A DNA stretch of 64,000 nt from Candidatus Mycolicibacterium alkanivorans (GTDB lineage: Bacteria; Actinomycetota; Actinomycetes; Mycobacteriales; Mycobacteriaceae): contig NZ_JAIVFL010000001.1 in NCBI RefSeq assembly GCF_022760805.1, positions 1,550,001 through 1,614,000 of the forward strand, in the 5' to 3' direction. Positions 39,354 to 49,062 of this stretch are shown in pieces (positions within the stretch are counted from its first letter, which is position 1; each line of letters opens with the position of its first letter). The notes under the pieces are model-generated. The model saw only the letters and a program-made list of their open reading frames with translations, was not told where the DNA came from and did no database searches. The position numbers and the translations under genes are program-made.

Positions 39354-39671
39354 TCAGTCAACGGAGCTGACTCGCGTCGCAGATCGGTAGGTCGACGGGA
39401 AGCGTTCGCGGCTGGGATCCGTTTGGCGGGGCGACCACCAGCGTTCCATAGCGTGGGCAGGCGGTTCCCGTCTTGGGGCCACGGCGTAGGACTGGACGTC
39501 GGCGATGGCTTTGTCCCCGGGCGTCAGCCTAAGGCGGTGGGCGGCGTTCGCGGGGCGCCGGGCGACGTTGATCAGCACGCCCCCGGCCGGGGTCACCAGG
39601 TCGGCACCTGGATATCCGACGATGCACTCCTGTGACGCGGTGTTCTTGAATGTCGCGACCACGCGCCGCAC
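39354..39671 (-). pseudogene. Remnant of a DUF4232 secreted protein gene
   Basis: The frame reads VVATFKNTASQECIVGYPGA then LTPGDKAIADVQSYAV, which fits the DUF4232 core (TNTG-C-L-GYPG-L ... LTPG). The segment before its stop, YRSATRVSSVD, fits the usual domain end, but the part between is in a wrong frame (AMERWWSPRQ). The signal peptide, lipobox and first third are missing: an in-frame TGA lies just upstream. The rest of 39272-39898 shows no other gene. Confidence 0.6.
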
Positions 39672-39898
39672 GGTGTCCGCAGACTCCAGGGGGCGTTGGT
39701 CACGTCAAGCTGACCGTCGGGGCTTTCGTGCTGCTGCGCACCCCGCACGGTTCGTGTGTCAGGGCCCGATGGACGCGGTCAATCGACGTGCGCGGGATAC
39801 GCTGAAGGCGACTCTCATTTGCCGATACATAGGAATGAGCGAAATGGCCTCTCCCTTGAGGGTGGGTTTCGCCTGATTTCTCCGAGGATTGGACGGAC

Positions 39899-40759
39899 AT
39901 GGCCGCTTTGAAGCCGAAGTACGAGGAACTGCAGTCGATATACGACATCTCCAACGAGTTCTTCGAGCTGTTCCTGGGCCCGACGATGGGCTACACCTGC
40001 GGGTACTTCGAACGCGACGACATGACCACCGACGAGGCGCAGAACGCGAAGTTCGACTTGGCGCTGGGCAAGCTGAACCTCGAGCCGGGGATGACGCTGC
40101 TCGACGTCGGGTGCGGCTGGGGTGGCTGCATGCAGCGCGCGCTGGAGAACTACGACGTCAACGTCATCGGGCTGACCCTCAGCGAACGCCAGCAGGAGTA
40201 CGCCGTCGCCAAGCTGGCGAAGGTGGCCACCGATCGCAACGTCGAGGTGCGGCTGCAGGGGTGGGAGGAGTTCGACGGCACGGCCGACCGGATCGTGTCC
40301 ATCGGCGCATTCGAGCACTTCGGGCACGACCGGTACGACGCCTTCTTCAACATGGCCTACGACGCGCTGCCGGCGGACGGGTCGATGCTGCTGCACACCA
40401 TCACCGGCGTGAACCTCGCCGACGGGCAGGAACTCGGGCTGCCGATGACGTTCGAACTGGCCCGGTTCGCCAAGTTCATCATGACCGAGATCTTCCCCGG
40501 CGGCCGGTTGCCGTCGGTGCCGATGATCGAGGAGAAGGCCGCCAACGCCGGCTTCACGGTGGCCCGCGTCCACATGTTCGGCCCGCACTACGTGAAAACG
40601 CTTCAACTGTGGGCCCAGGCGCTGCAGGACCATCGGGAGGAAGCCATCGCGGCTCAGTCCCAAGAGGTCTTCGACCGCTACGACAAGTACCTCAACGGTT
40701 GCGTGCGCCTGTTCCGCGAGGGCTACACCAACCTCGGCCAGTTCACGCTCCAGAAGTAG
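39899..40759 (+). CDS. Cyclopropane/mycolic acid synthase family methyltransferase
   Basis: 286 residues, the usual length. YDISNEFFELFLGPTMGYTCGYFE (near the start) closes the active site; LDVGCGWGGCM is the SAM motif I; GLTLSERQQEYA, SIGAFEHFGHDRYDAFF and IFPGGRLPSV are family hallmarks, with the bicarbonate-binding Glu in the EHFGH region. It uses SAM to cyclopropanate or methyl-branch mycolic acids. The precise member (CmaA, MmaA, PcaA) cannot be told by eye. It stands alone, upstream of a secreted-protein fragment. Confidence 0.88.
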   Translation: MAALKPKYEELQSIYDISNEFFELFLGPTMGYTCGYFERDDMTTDEAQNAKFDLALGKLNLEPGMTLLDVGCGWGGCMQRALENYDVNVIGLTLSERQQEYAVAKLAKVATDRNVEVRLQGWEEFDGTADRIVSIGAFEHFGHDRYDAFFNMAYDALPADGSMLLHTITGVNLADGQELGLPMTFELARFAKFIMTEIFPGGRLPSVPMIEEKAANAGFTVARVHMFGPHYVKTLQLWAQALQDHREEAIAAQSQEVFDRYDKYLNGCVRLFREGYTNLGQFTLQK

Positions 40760-40781
40760 CTTGACTGGCTAAGATTCGCTC

Positions 40782-40991
40782 ATGCGGGGTGCGAAGCAGG
40801 TCGGCGGCGTGGCCATCGCCCCGGCCGTGGGCGCGGTCAAGCCCGGTATCAACTCCGGTCAGCTGCCCCAGGGGCAGAAGATCGACGGACACGTCGCCTA
40901 CGACGTGCCGGCCGGCGCGACGATCACGGCCATCGGGTTGCGCGACCCCAAGGGCAAGATGCTGGCGATCTGGGCGAGCGGTGGCCATTAA
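40782..40991 (+). pseudogene. C-terminal fragment of an MPT63-like (DUF1942) secreted protein
   Basis: 69 codons. INSGQLPQGQKIDGHVAYDV and ITAIGLRDPKGKMLAIW resemble the last strands of the MPT63/DUF1942 immunoglobulin-like fold. The signal peptide and first half are missing, yet a TAAGAT -10-like box lies six bases before ATG 40782, so a leaderless fragment may still be made. The family call is tentative. Confidence 0.45.
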
Positions 40992-41103
40992 CAACCCGAC
41001 AGTTCCGGCGGCGACTTGACTTCAGTCACCACCGTCGACGTCGACTTGTCGTGCCCGCGCGGACAGGCGCCCTTCGGCATCGGCGCAGGCAACCGCGTCT
41101 GAA

Positions 41104-41799
41104 TCAGCCGGAGATGACCTCGATTTCGCCGCCCAGTCGGTAGCCGTCGATCAGCGGTAGAGTGTCACCGCTCCAGAACCTGCCGGGGTCGAACCAGTTC
41201 TCGTTCTTCTCGGTTCGCAGCAGGCCCATCTCCTCGTAGGTGAGGGCCACCGTCTCGGCGCAGTACGCGGTCTCCAGGCCGGCCTCCCGCTTGACCGCCT
41301 TGCGGCGTTCGGCTGACTGGCGAACCTTCTTGTGCAGGAACGGAATTCCACGGGTCCAGTCACTGACCGTCGGCAGCTGGCCGCGGATCCATCGGCCGGT
41401 GAGCCGCGCCGTCGACGGGAACGGGGTGCCGTTCATGCGGGCGATCACCTTGAGCAACCGGTCTTCTTGTTCGCGGTCGGCGTGCGGCGTGAGCTGGCGC
41501 AGCCAGCACCGCTGTTTGTAGTGGAACATCCACTGTTCGACGGCCTCACGTGCGTCGTTGAGCTGCACGCCGCGGTGGTTGGTGCCGGTCCACAGGTCGG
41601 TCAGCTTGTGGCCCAGCTCGGCATGCCATATCAGCGGCGGCAGGTCGTCGATCGCGACCGTCATGCCGACGTGATTGACCGGCGCGTTGGTCAGCGCCCG
41701 GATCGCGCGGTCAGGCCCGGACGCGCCGCGGAACAGCCACACATCCCCGGTGCGGGTCTCGCTCAACGCCTGCGTCAGCGACACGGTCTGTTCGGCCAC
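41104..41799 (-). CDS. Putative permuted papain-like (YaeF/YiiX, NlpC/P60-related) amidase
   Basis: 231 residues. GDVWLFRGASGPDRAIRALT opens it, then H43 in APVNHVGMTVAI and E61 in IWHAELGH, with C180 in ETAYCAETVALTYE near the C terminus. This order, His before Cys, is that of circularly permuted NlpC/P60 hydrolases of the YaeF/YiiX type. No signal peptide is seen, so it would act in the cytosol. Assignment rests on motif pattern only. It is divergent from the next small membrane protein. Confidence 0.55.
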   Translation of the reverse strand: MAEQTVSLTQALSETRTGDVWLFRGASGPDRAIRALTNAPVNHVGMTVAIDDLPPLIWHAELGHKLTDLWTGTNHRGVQLNDAREAVEQWMFHYKQRCWLRQLTPHADREQEDRLLKVIARMNGTPFPSTARLTGRWIRGQLPTVSDWTRGIPFLHKKVRQSAERRKAVKREAGLETAYCAETVALTYEEMGLLRTEKNENWFDPGRFWSGDTLPLIDGYRLGGEIEVISG

Positions 41800-41821
41800 C
41801 AGGGCAGCTTAATGTGGTCGC

Positions 41822-42025
41822 ATGCGCAACATCTGGAAGTGGATCGGGCTGGCCGGTGCGGCGGGCGTGGTCGCCGGCGGCGTGCTGGTCGCACGTGACC
41901 AGCGCTGTCGCGAGGCCTACACCCCCGACGAGATCCGTGCCCGGCTGCACCAGCGCCTCGCCGATCCCGACGCCGAGGCGAAGGGAAGCGTTGAGTCAGA
42001 ACCTGCGCCGAAGAAGTCCGAGTAA
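41822..42025 (+). CDS. Small membrane-anchored protein
   Basis: 67 residues: MRNIWKWIGLAGAAGVVAGG forms one N-terminal membrane segment, followed by a charged tail (YTPDEIRARLHQRLADPDAE). No known domain. It lies 22 bases from the divergent amidase-like gene. Codon use and the clean hydrophobic/charged division suggest a real gene. Confidence 0.65.
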   Translation: MRNIWKWIGLAGAAGVVAGGVLVARDQRCREAYTPDEIRARLHQRLADPDAEAKGSVESEPAPKKSE

Positions 42026-42190
42026 CTCCCTGCGTGGCTTCTGAGTCAACGGCAGAGGCTCAAGCCAACCACGGCGTCGCGCACGGCATCCTTCCGCTGA
42101 GCCTGGCTTGCACGTTACCCAAGTGTGGGGCCGATGACTTTCACCGCCCCTGGCGGTCTGACTACTCGAACCCCGGAAGGAGAGACAGCA

Positions 42191-42664
42191 ATGCCGAACA
42201 TCACGCCGTCGCTGTGGTTCGACGATAACCTCGAGGAGGCGATGACGTTCTATACGTCGGTCTTCCCCAACTCGTCGATCGAATTCGTCAACCGCTACAC
42301 CGAGGCGGGCCCGGGTACGCCGGGCGAGGTGGTCTCCGCGGGCTTCGTGCTCGACAGCACCCGGTTCATCGGGATCAACGGCGGACCGGTGTTCTCGTTC
42401 AACGAGGCGGTGTCGTTCACGATTCAGTGCCGAGACCAGGACGAGGTGGACTACTACTGGGACGCGCTGGTCGACGGCGGCCAGGAGTCCCAGTGCGGAT
42501 GGCTCAAAGACCGGTTCGGCCTGAGCTGGCAGGTAGTTCCCACCCGGCTGCTCGAGCTGACGAGTGATCCCGACGAGTCCCGCGCGATCGCCGCCACCCG
42601 GGCGATGCTGGGCATGCGCAAGATCGTGATCGCCGATCTGGAGGCCGCGGCGGCCGACCGCTGA
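42191..42664 (+). CDS. VOC family protein (PhnB/3-demethylubiquinone methyltransferase-like glyoxalase fold)
   Basis: 157 residues. PSLWFDDNLEEAMTFYTSVF and DRFGLSWQVVPTRL are hallmarks of the PhnB-like VOC subfamily, with GGQESQCGWLKDRFG in the second half. It is a beta-alpha-beta-beta-beta fold of unknown activity, cytosolic. AAGGAGAG lies ten bases before ATG 42191. Confidence 0.85.
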   Translation: MPNITPSLWFDDNLEEAMTFYTSVFPNSSIEFVNRYTEAGPGTPGEVVSAGFVLDSTRFIGINGGPVFSFNEAVSFTIQCRDQDEVDYYWDALVDGGQESQCGWLKDRFGLSWQVVPTRLLELTSDPDESRAIAATRAMLGMRKIVIADLEAAAADR

Positions 42665-42740
42665 CGCTGCTCCCAGGCACTGCCGGTACCCTTTCGCCCG
42701 AGTGTGGGCAAACGACCCCAGTGTCGACAGAGGAGCGAGA

Positions 42741-43343
42741 GTGGCCGACGAGCCGGACGTCCCCGAGGGCGACGTCGCAGTCACCGACGCAAAGACGGAG
42801 ACCGAAACCGACGCTGAGGCGGTCGAGGAGGCGGCGGCGGCGGGCCCCGAACAGCCCAGGTCGCACGTCCGACTCGCGATGGTCGTCGGGCTGGCGGTCG
42901 TGGTGGCGCTGGGTGGGTTGACGGGCTGGCTGGGCTATCGTGCCTACCAGGTCCGGCAGGCCGAGCAGCTGCGCGAATTGGTGGTCAGCGTCGGCCGCCA
43001 GGGTGCGATCAATCTGACTACCATCGACTTCGAGCATGCCGACGCCGATGTCCAGCGCATCCTCGACTCGTCGACCGACGCGTTCTACGACGACTTCGCC
43101 AAGCGGTCCCAGCCGTTCGTCGACGTCGTCAAGCAGGCCAAGTCCAAGTCCGTCGGCACGATCAACGAGGCTGGCCTGGAGCGGGTGAGCGGCAACGAAG
43201 GTCAGGTCCTGGTGGCCGTCACCGTCAAGACGGAAAACGCGGGCGCGCAGAACCAGCCGCCGCGCAACTGGCGGATGCGGCTCACGGTCAAGAAGACCGC
43301 CGCCGAGGAAGCAAAGGTCTCGAAAGTGGAGTTCGTACCGTGA
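42741..43343 (+). CDS. Mce-associated membrane protein (orphan)
   Basis: 200 residues from GTG 42741 (GAGGAGCGAGA upstream). An acidic cytosolic N terminus (~45 residues), one membrane helix (AMVVGLAVVVALGGLTGWLGY) and an extracytoplasmic NTF2-like domain (DVQRILDSSTDAFYDDFAKR, VLVAVTVKTENAG). This is the layout of Mas/Omam proteins, which stabilise Mce lipid transporters. No mce operon is near, so it is an orphan. It overlaps the next gene by four bases. Confidence 0.82.
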   Translation: MADEPDVPEGDVAVTDAKTETETDAEAVEEAAAAGPEQPRSHVRLAMVVGLAVVVALGGLTGWLGYRAYQVRQAEQLRELVVSVGRQGAINLTTIDFEHADADVQRILDSSTDAFYDDFAKRSQPFVDVVKQAKSKSVGTINEAGLERVSGNEGQVLVAVTVKTENAGAQNQPPRNWRMRLTVKKTAAEEAKVSKVEFVP

Positions 43344-43924
43344 CGACATCCGATGGCAAGCCCGGTACACCCGAGGTGACGGACGAGGGCGCCGTCGAGG
43401 TGACCGAGAGCGATGAGCTCGAGGCCGCGCCCGAGAAGAAGTTCAGCTGGTCACGGCTGGTTGCCTTCGTGATCCTGCCTCTGGTCGCACTGCTGCTCGG
43501 TGCGGCGGCGGGTTTCCTCAGGTGGGAGGACTCGTCGCGGCGCGACGCCGACACCGCACGAATCGATGCCGTGGCCACGGCCAGGGACGCCACCGTCGCG
43601 CTGCTGAGCTACCAGCCCGACACCGTCGAGAAGGACCTCAACGCGGCCCGCGACCGGCTGACCGGAGACTTCCTCGACGCCTATACCCAGCTGGTCAACA
43701 CCGTCGTCATCCCCGGCGCCAAGGAGAAGAAGATCTCGGCGCTGGCCACCGTACCCGCGGCGGCCTCGGTGTCGGCCAAACCCGACCACGCCGTCGTCCT
43801 GCTGTTCGTCGACCAGACCGTCACGGTGGGCACCGACGCGCCGACCAACACCACCTCCAGCGTGCGGGTCACCCTCGACAAGATCAGTGGCCACTGGCTG
43901 ATTGCCGGCTTCGACCCGATCTAG
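43340..43924 (+). CDS. Mce-associated membrane protein (orphan, second of pair)
   Basis: 194 residues with the same plan: acidic N terminus, one helix (LVAFVILPLVALLLGAAAGF), then RDATVALLSYQPDTVEKDLN and DRLTGDFLDAYTQLVNTVVI, LFVDQTVTVG and ISGHWLIAGFDPI, all typical of Mce-associated proteins. It is translationally coupled to the first member. Paired orphan Omam genes (compare Rv1362c/Rv1363c) are known in mycobacteria. Confidence 0.83.
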   Translation: MTTSDGKPGTPEVTDEGAVEVTESDELEAAPEKKFSWSRLVAFVILPLVALLLGAAAGFLRWEDSSRRDADTARIDAVATARDATVALLSYQPDTVEKDLNAARDRLTGDFLDAYTQLVNTVVIPGAKEKKISALATVPAAASVSAKPDHAVVLLFVDQTVTVGTDAPTNTTSSVRVTLDKISGHWLIAGFDPI

Positions 43925-44626
43925 CCGGCGATGCCACAACCGCGCTGGATCGACCTCGCCGCCCCCTCTGTGTAGCTGCGGGCGCTGACCCCGGGGTCCG
44001 GAAGACGTCGATGCACGTGGCAACACGGCCCCCATCGTCCAGATCTCGCACGCGTTGGGCGACGGCGCGCGCACGGCCGCTGCCGAGCATCAACGCCGCG
44101 CCGAGCGGCGCACCGGTGCTGCGGACGGTCGTGGTCCGTCGCGATCGATTGCCCGGCCCGACGGTGACCGTCGGCGCGCTGACAGCAATTGCCGGGCCTT
44201 CGGTGGCTACCTAGCCGCCCGCGGGGAGGATCCGTCGGAATTGGGCGCCGAGGTGCCGATGACAAAAGCCGGATTTGCCCACGCGCACAACAACTTCCGC
44301 AGCATTGGGGTCAGGCTGCATGTCGCGGCCGATCGCCCCGAGCGGGCCCCGGCTGATCGCCGAGGAGCTGGCCGAGCACCGCCGCCGCGATGAACACCCG
44401 GCGATGCGCACCGCGTCAGCGGCGTTGGACGCGACTCCGGCGGCGTTGTTGCGCTGGGGGATAGGCAGATTCAATCCCTCGGCCAGGGCCGGTGCGATGA
44501 CCGGCAACACGGTGGTGACCAGATCCACGAGGTGGTGCAGAGATCGGCTCGCTGATGAAATTCGGAGGACGCCAGGGAAGGTCCCCTGGCGTTCGCCGAG
44601 AAGTGCAAGCCGGTCTGGAAAGCGCG
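43925..44626. other. 702-base stretch with degraded coding sequence, no intact gene
   Basis: No convincing full gene. On the minus strand at about 44225-44315 a fragment reads AAEVVVRVGKSGFCHRHLGA, which recalls the N-terminal zinc-ligand region of medium-chain alcohol dehydrogenases; the frame breaks on both sides. A second minus-strand fragment at 44430-44530 (VIAPALAEGLNLPIPQRNNA) belongs to an unidentified protein. The stretch is probably a remnant of one or two lost genes. Confidence 0.4.
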
Positions 44627-45421
44627 CTAGGCGTTCGGCGCCTTGGTGGTGGTCGGCGCGGCCGACGTGGTGGCCGGAGCCGCCGGGGCCCCGGTGGAGG
44701 TGCTCGGCGCCGACGGCGTCGTCTCGGCGCTCGAGGTGCTCGACGTGCTGGAGGTCGACGGCGTGCCGCCCTCACCCGGGGTCAGCACGGTGTCGATCAT
44801 GTAGATGTACGCACCCTTGGCGGCGTAGCTGCAGACCACCTTGGCGCTGTCGTTGATCTTGATGTCACCGCCCTTGCCTTCGACGCTGACCAGCCGGCCG
44901 TCCTGGGTGGGCATCTTGCCCGCCACGTTTTCCGGGCCGAGGTAGCCGAGCACCATGTGGTAGAAGAGCGTCGGCAGCAGCACGGTCGGATCGCTCTTCA
45001 GCTTGGCCAGTGCGGCCTCGTCGAGCTTGGCGAACGCGTCGTTGGTCGGGGCGAAGACCACATAGGGCCCGCCGTCGAGGACGCTGACGATGTTCACCGC
45101 CGGATTCAGCTTGCCGGAGATGGCCGAGCTGAACGTGCTCAGATCCGGGTTGGCCGCGATGGCCGCCGACGCGACCTCGCTGCCCATGCCGGTGAACGAA
45201 CCCGCTCCGGTGGGCACCGCGTTCTTGTAGGCGTCACAGGCGGGCCCCTGCGGATCGGGCAGCTGGGTGACGCTGGGAACCGGGATCGCCGAGGTGCTCG
45301 GCGCCGCGGTGACGGTCGGCGTGGGGGCCGGTTCGGCGTAGGCCTGGACGGCCGTCGGGATTGCGACGGCGATCGCGGCAAAAGCTGCGGCCACGCCGAG
45401 GGTCTTGGTACGAGTGCTCAC
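44627..45421 (-). CDS. Fasciclin (FAS1)-domain secreted protein
   Basis: 264 residues from GTG 45421 (AAGGAGCC upstream). The signal peptide is followed by a Pro/Thr/Ser linker, then a FAS1 domain (~60-215) related to MPT70/MPT83: GPYVVFAPTNDAFAKLDEAA, LFYHMVLGYLG and YIYMIDTVLTP are the H1/H2 boxes. A low-complexity Ser/Thr/Ala/Pro tail of ~45 residues ends it, which MPT70 lacks. There is no lipobox, so it is soluble or wall-held; an adhesion role is only inferred from the family. Confidence 0.87.
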   Translation of the reverse strand: MSTRTKTLGVAAAFAAIAVAIPTAVQAYAEPAPTPTVTAAPSTSAIPVPSVTQLPDPQGPACDAYKNAVPTGAGSFTGMGSEVASAAIAANPDLSTFSSAISGKLNPAVNIVSVLDGGPYVVFAPTNDAFAKLDEAALAKLKSDPTVLLPTLFYHMVLGYLGPENVAGKMPTQDGRLVSVEGKGGDIKINDSAKVVCSYAAKGAYIYMIDTVLTPGEGGTPSTSSTSSTSSAETTPSAPSTSTGAPAAPATTSAAPTTTKAPNA

Positions 45422-45574
45422 ATCGGCTCCTTGGGTTCCATCCGGAGTCGGCGAGTCGCGGCTACCGCCACGGCACTCCGGTGGTGCCGGCGCGGTGTCC
45501 CCAGGGTGCCGCGACGCCTGAGGCATCGTACTGGCCACCGCGCCGCACGCCCAAAACGAGCGACACAGGCCCTG

Positions 45575-45753
45575 GTCAGCGGACCGCGGGGTGCAATCAC
45601 CTGCAGCGCCATCACGACGGTCTACACGCCTTCGGCGAACAGCGAGATCGACATCGCCGCGATGAGCAGGCGGAACTCGCGGAACCTGAAGAGCCGGAGC
45701 ACGCGCCAGCCGCCGGGTGTCTTCACCGGCTGAAGGTCGCAGGGCGTGCTCAT
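45575..45753 (-). pseudogene. N-terminal remnant of an MFS transporter gene
   Basis: ATG 45753 opens into VLRLFRFREFRLLIAAMSIS followed by LFAEGV, then an in-frame TAG at 45622 where homologs have Trp, then TVVMALQVIA. This is the first transmembrane helix of an MFS exporter. After ~60 codons the similarity ends, so the gene is both nonsense-mutated and truncated. Confidence 0.65.
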
Positions 45754-45927
45754 GGAACCGATGGTGGCTGACTGAAGGGGGTCTGGTCCAGCGATATTCG
45801 GCTCAGACGAGGTCGTCTAGAGTGGGAAGGCGCCGGCCGGTGAGCTCGTAGGCCACCCACTGGTCATCGACACGGCTTGCTCGGTGGCCTCGGTTGGTCC
45901 TCCGGAGAGCCCAAGCCCGAGAAGTCC

Positions 45928-46674
45928 CTAGTCGTCGGTGAACGTCGGCTTGCGATGCTCCTGGAAAGCTTCGGTGCCCTCGACGAAGTCGGGCGCGGCC
46001 AGAAGAACCTTCTGCCCCTCGACCTCCCGGCCGATCGCGTCCTCGAGTTCGGTCAGTGTGGCGGCGTTGACCGCCTGCTTGGTCTTGCGCAGCGACACTG
46101 CCGGACCTGAAACCAGCGTGTCGATCACCTTGGCCACTGCCGCGTCGAGCTCGTCTGCCGGATGCACCGAACTCACCAGACCGAACTCGAAAGCCTCTGC
46201 GGCAAAGATACGTTCGGCCAGCAGGGCCATCCGCATCGCGCGGATCCGGCCGATCGCCGCAGCCACCAGCGCCGTGGCGCCACCGTCCGGCATCAGCCCG
46301 ATCCTGGTGAATGCCAACAGGAAAAAGGCCTTCTCCGAAGCCAATATGACATCGCAGGCCAGCGCCAGCGACACCCCGACACCCGCCGCCGGGCCGTGAA
46401 CCACGGCGACCGCCGGCTTGGGCAGCGCCACGAGCGCACGCACCACGCGGTTCGTCGCCTCGAGAACCTCGCCCGGGGTCATCCCGGAGCGGTTGGCCTG
46501 ATCCTCGGCGCTGATGCCCGCACCGGAGCAGAACCCGCGCCCGGCTCCGCCGAGACGCACGACCTTCACCCAGGGGTCCTCGGCGGCGGCCTCCAGGCTC
46601 TCGGCGAGCGTATCGAGCATCGGCGCGTTGAGCGCGTTGAGGCTTTCTGGCCGGTTGAGCGTCAGCGACAGCAC
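45928..46674 (-). CDS. echA10: Enoyl-CoA hydratase/isomerase family protein EchA10
   Basis: 248 residues from GTG 46674 ([20 protein letters not shown]). [10 protein letters not shown] is the oxyanion-hole region, [19 protein letters not shown] and RIGLMPDGG the substrate site; the usual first catalytic Glu is replaced ([10 protein letters not shown]), so it may be an isomerase or a divergent hydratase. Coding similarity extends upstream ([13 protein letters not shown]) with no standard start before an in-frame stop, so the N terminus may be ~20 residues longer or the true start lost. Divergent from mcr, as Rv1142c is from Rv1143. Confidence 0.8.
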   Translation of the reverse strand: MLSLTLNRPESLNALNAPMLDTLAESLEAAAEDPWVKVVRLGGAGRGFCSGAGISAEDQANRSGMTPGEVLEATNRVVRALVALPKPAVAVVHGPAAGVGVSLALACDVILASEKAFFLLAFTRIGLMPDGGATALVAAAIGRIRAMRMALLAERIFAAEAFEFGLVSSVHPADELDAAVAKVIDTLVSGPAVSLRKTKQAVNAATLTELEDAIGREVEGQKVLLAAPDFVEGTEAFQEHRKPTFTDD

Positions 46675-46842
46675 GCCGTCATCCAGCGATACGGTCAGCT
46701 GCGCGTGGCCGGCGTAGGTGTGGGGCGAGTCGATCGTGGTGATGGCGGCATCCTAACGTCGCAGGGTGAGAGCCCGAGCGGCGGTTCGGGCTGGTTATTC
46801 AGGTACGTTATCCGGGCGGTCTACCAACTGAAAGGTAGGGCA

Positions 46843-47952
46843 ATGGCGGGACCACTTCAGGGTTTGCGAGTCGTCGAACTGGCGGGCATCGGTCCCGGCC
46901 CGCACGCCGCGATGATCCTCGGCGACCTGGGCGCCGATGTGGTCCGCGTCGAACGGCCCGGCAAGAACCCCGGCATCCCGGTGAAGGGCAGCGACTACCT
47001 ACTGCGCAACCGCCGTTCGGTGGCCGCCAACCTCAAGAGCGAGGAGGACCGCGACCTGGTCCTCAGACTCGTCGCCAAGGCCGACGTGCTCATCGAGGGC
47101 TACCGGCCGGGTGTCACCGAGCGCCTCGGGCTGGGCCCCGAAGACTGCGCCAAGGTCAACGACCGGCTGATCTACGCCCGCATGACCGGCTGGGGCCAAA
47201 CCGGTCCGCGCAGCCAGCAAGCCGGCCACGACATCAACTACATCTCACTCAACGGTGTGCTGCACGCTGTCGGCCGGGTCAACGAACGCCCGGTCCCGCC
47301 GATCAACCTCGTCGGTGACTTCGGAGGCGGGTCGATGTTCCTGCTCGTCGGCATCCTGGCCGCGCTGTGGGAGCGCGAGCGTTCCGGCAAGGGTCAGGTG
47401 GTCGACGCCGCGATGGTCGACGGCTCCAGCGTGCTGGCCACCATGATGTGGGCCCTCCGGCACATCGGCATGTGGAGCGACACCCGCGGCACCAATATGC
47501 TCGACACCGGAGCGCCGTACTACGACACCTACGAATGCACCGACGGCCGCCATGTCGCGGTCGGCTCGATCGAGCCGCAGTTCTACGCTGAACTGCTCGA
47601 CAAGCTGGGCCTGGATCCCAAGGACCTGCCCGACCAGAACGACGTCGCCCGCTGGCCGGAGCTGCGCGCGATCCTCACCGACAAGTTCGCCTCGGAGGAT
47701 CGCGATCACTGGGCGAAGGTGTTCGCCGGCAGCGACGCGTGCGTCACCCCGGTGCTGTCCTTCGGCGAGGTCGAGACCGAGGCGCACAACACCGAGCGCG
47801 ACACCTTCTACAGCGAGAACGGCTCGCTGTTCCCCGCTCCGGCACCGCGGTTCTCGCGCACGGTGCCCGACAAACCCCGCGAGCCGGGCGCACCCGGAGC
47901 CGACACCGAGGCCGTCCTGCACGATTGGGTACGGTCACCAACCGACCAGTAG
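46843..47952 (+). CDS. mcr: Alpha-methylacyl-CoA racemase (CaiB/BaiF CoA-transferase family)
   Basis: 369 residues. [48 protein letters not shown] and [13 protein letters not shown] carry the catalytic His and Asp of the racemase (Rv1143 Mcr); [19 protein letters not shown] supplies the second set. It epimerises 2-methylacyl-CoA between R and S forms so that branched-chain and sterol side-chain acids can enter beta-oxidation. It is followed by an SDR after 26 bases, so cotranscribed. Confidence 0.93.
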   Translation: MAGPLQGLRVVELAGIGPGPHAAMILGDLGADVVRVERPGKNPGIPVKGSDYLLRNRRSVAANLKSEEDRDLVLRLVAKADVLIEGYRPGVTERLGLGPEDCAKVNDRLIYARMTGWGQTGPRSQQAGHDINYISLNGVLHAVGRVNERPVPPINLVGDFGGGSMFLLVGILAALWERERSGKGQVVDAAMVDGSSVLATMMWALRHIGMWSDTRGTNMLDTGAPYYDTYECTDGRHVAVGSIEPQFYAELLDKLGLDPKDLPDQNDVARWPELRAILTDKFASEDRDHWAKVFAGSDACVTPVLSFGEVETEAHNTERDTFYSENGSLFPAPAPRFSRTVPDKPREPGAPGADTEAVLHDWVRSPTDQ

Positions 47953-47978
47953 GTCGACATAGTGAAAGGAGCACATCT

Positions 47979-48740
47979 GTGCTGATCAAGGACGCGGTGG
48001 CGGTGGTTACCGGAGGCGCCTCCGGTCTGGGCCTGGCCACCACCAAGGCCCTGCTCGACGAGGGCGCCAAGGTCGTCATCCTGGACCTGCCGACCTCCAA
48101 GGGTGAAGAGGTCGCCAAGGAACTCGGCGATCGGGTGAAGTTCGCTCCCGGCGACGTCACCGACGAGGAGACCGTCACCAAGGCGCTGGACGTCGCCGAA
48201 TCCCTTGGCCCGCTGCGCATCGTGGTCAACTGCGCGGGAACCGGTGACGCCATCCGCGTGCTGTCCAAGAAGGGCGTCTACCCGCTGAACCTGTTCTCCC
48301 GCGTGGTGAACATCAATCTGGTCGGCACCTTTAACGTGCTGCGCCTGGGTGCCGAGCGCATCGCCAAGACCGACCTGGTCGGTGAGGAGCGCGGCGTCAT
48401 CATCAACACCGCCTCGGTGGCCGCATTCGACGGCCAGATCGGTCAGGCCGCCTACTCGGCGTCCAAGGGCGGCGTGGTCGGCATGACCTTACCGATCGCA
48501 CGTGACCTGGCGGACAAGCAGATTCGCGTGGTGACCATCGCTCCCGGCCTGTTCGACACCCCGCTGCTGGCGGGTCTGCCCGAGCCGGCCCGGCAGTCGC
48601 TGGGTCAGCAGGTGCCGCATCCCGCCCGGCTGGGCAAGCCCGAGGAGTACGGCGCTCTGGCGGTGCACATCGTCGAGAACCCGATGCTCAACGGCGAGGT
48701 CATCCGCCTCGATGGCGCGATCCGCATGGCTCCGCGGTAG
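47979..48740 (+). CDS. SDR family 3-hydroxyacyl-CoA dehydrogenase (17-beta-HSD type 10-like)
   Basis: 253 residues from GTG 47979. [11 protein letters not shown] binds NAD, NCAGTG is the NNAG equivalent, catalytic S in [11 protein letters not shown], and YSASKGG holds Tyr and Lys; [15 protein letters not shown] follows. This motif set is typical of HSD17B10-like enzymes acting on 2-methyl-3-hydroxyacyl-CoA. Adjacent to mcr (Rv1143-Rv1144 order), it fits the same branched-chain oxidation pathway. Confidence 0.9.
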   Translation: MLIKDAVAVVTGGASGLGLATTKALLDEGAKVVILDLPTSKGEEVAKELGDRVKFAPGDVTDEETVTKALDVAESLGPLRIVVNCAGTGDAIRVLSKKGVYPLNLFSRVVNINLVGTFNVLRLGAERIAKTDLVGEERGVIINTASVAAFDGQIGQAAYSASKGGVVGMTLPIARDLADKQIRVVTIAPGLFDTPLLAGLPEPARQSLGQQVPHPARLGKPEEYGALAVHIVENPMLNGEVIRLDGAIRMAPR

Positions 48741-48762
48741 TAGCGGGCGCCTGATTGAGTGA

Positions 48763-48996
<234 letters not shown>

Positions 48997-49062
48997 TCTC
49001 AGGCAGGCACGGGCTTGCTACGCGCGCAGAATTTGCCGGTCGTCCCGGTCAACGTCTCAACT

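Noticed and set aside
45790..45880. Minus-strand fragment WVAYELTGRRLPTLDDLV ending in a stop
   Set aside because: Looks protein-like but is too short to assign to a family; noted only as possible debris next to the MFS remnant.
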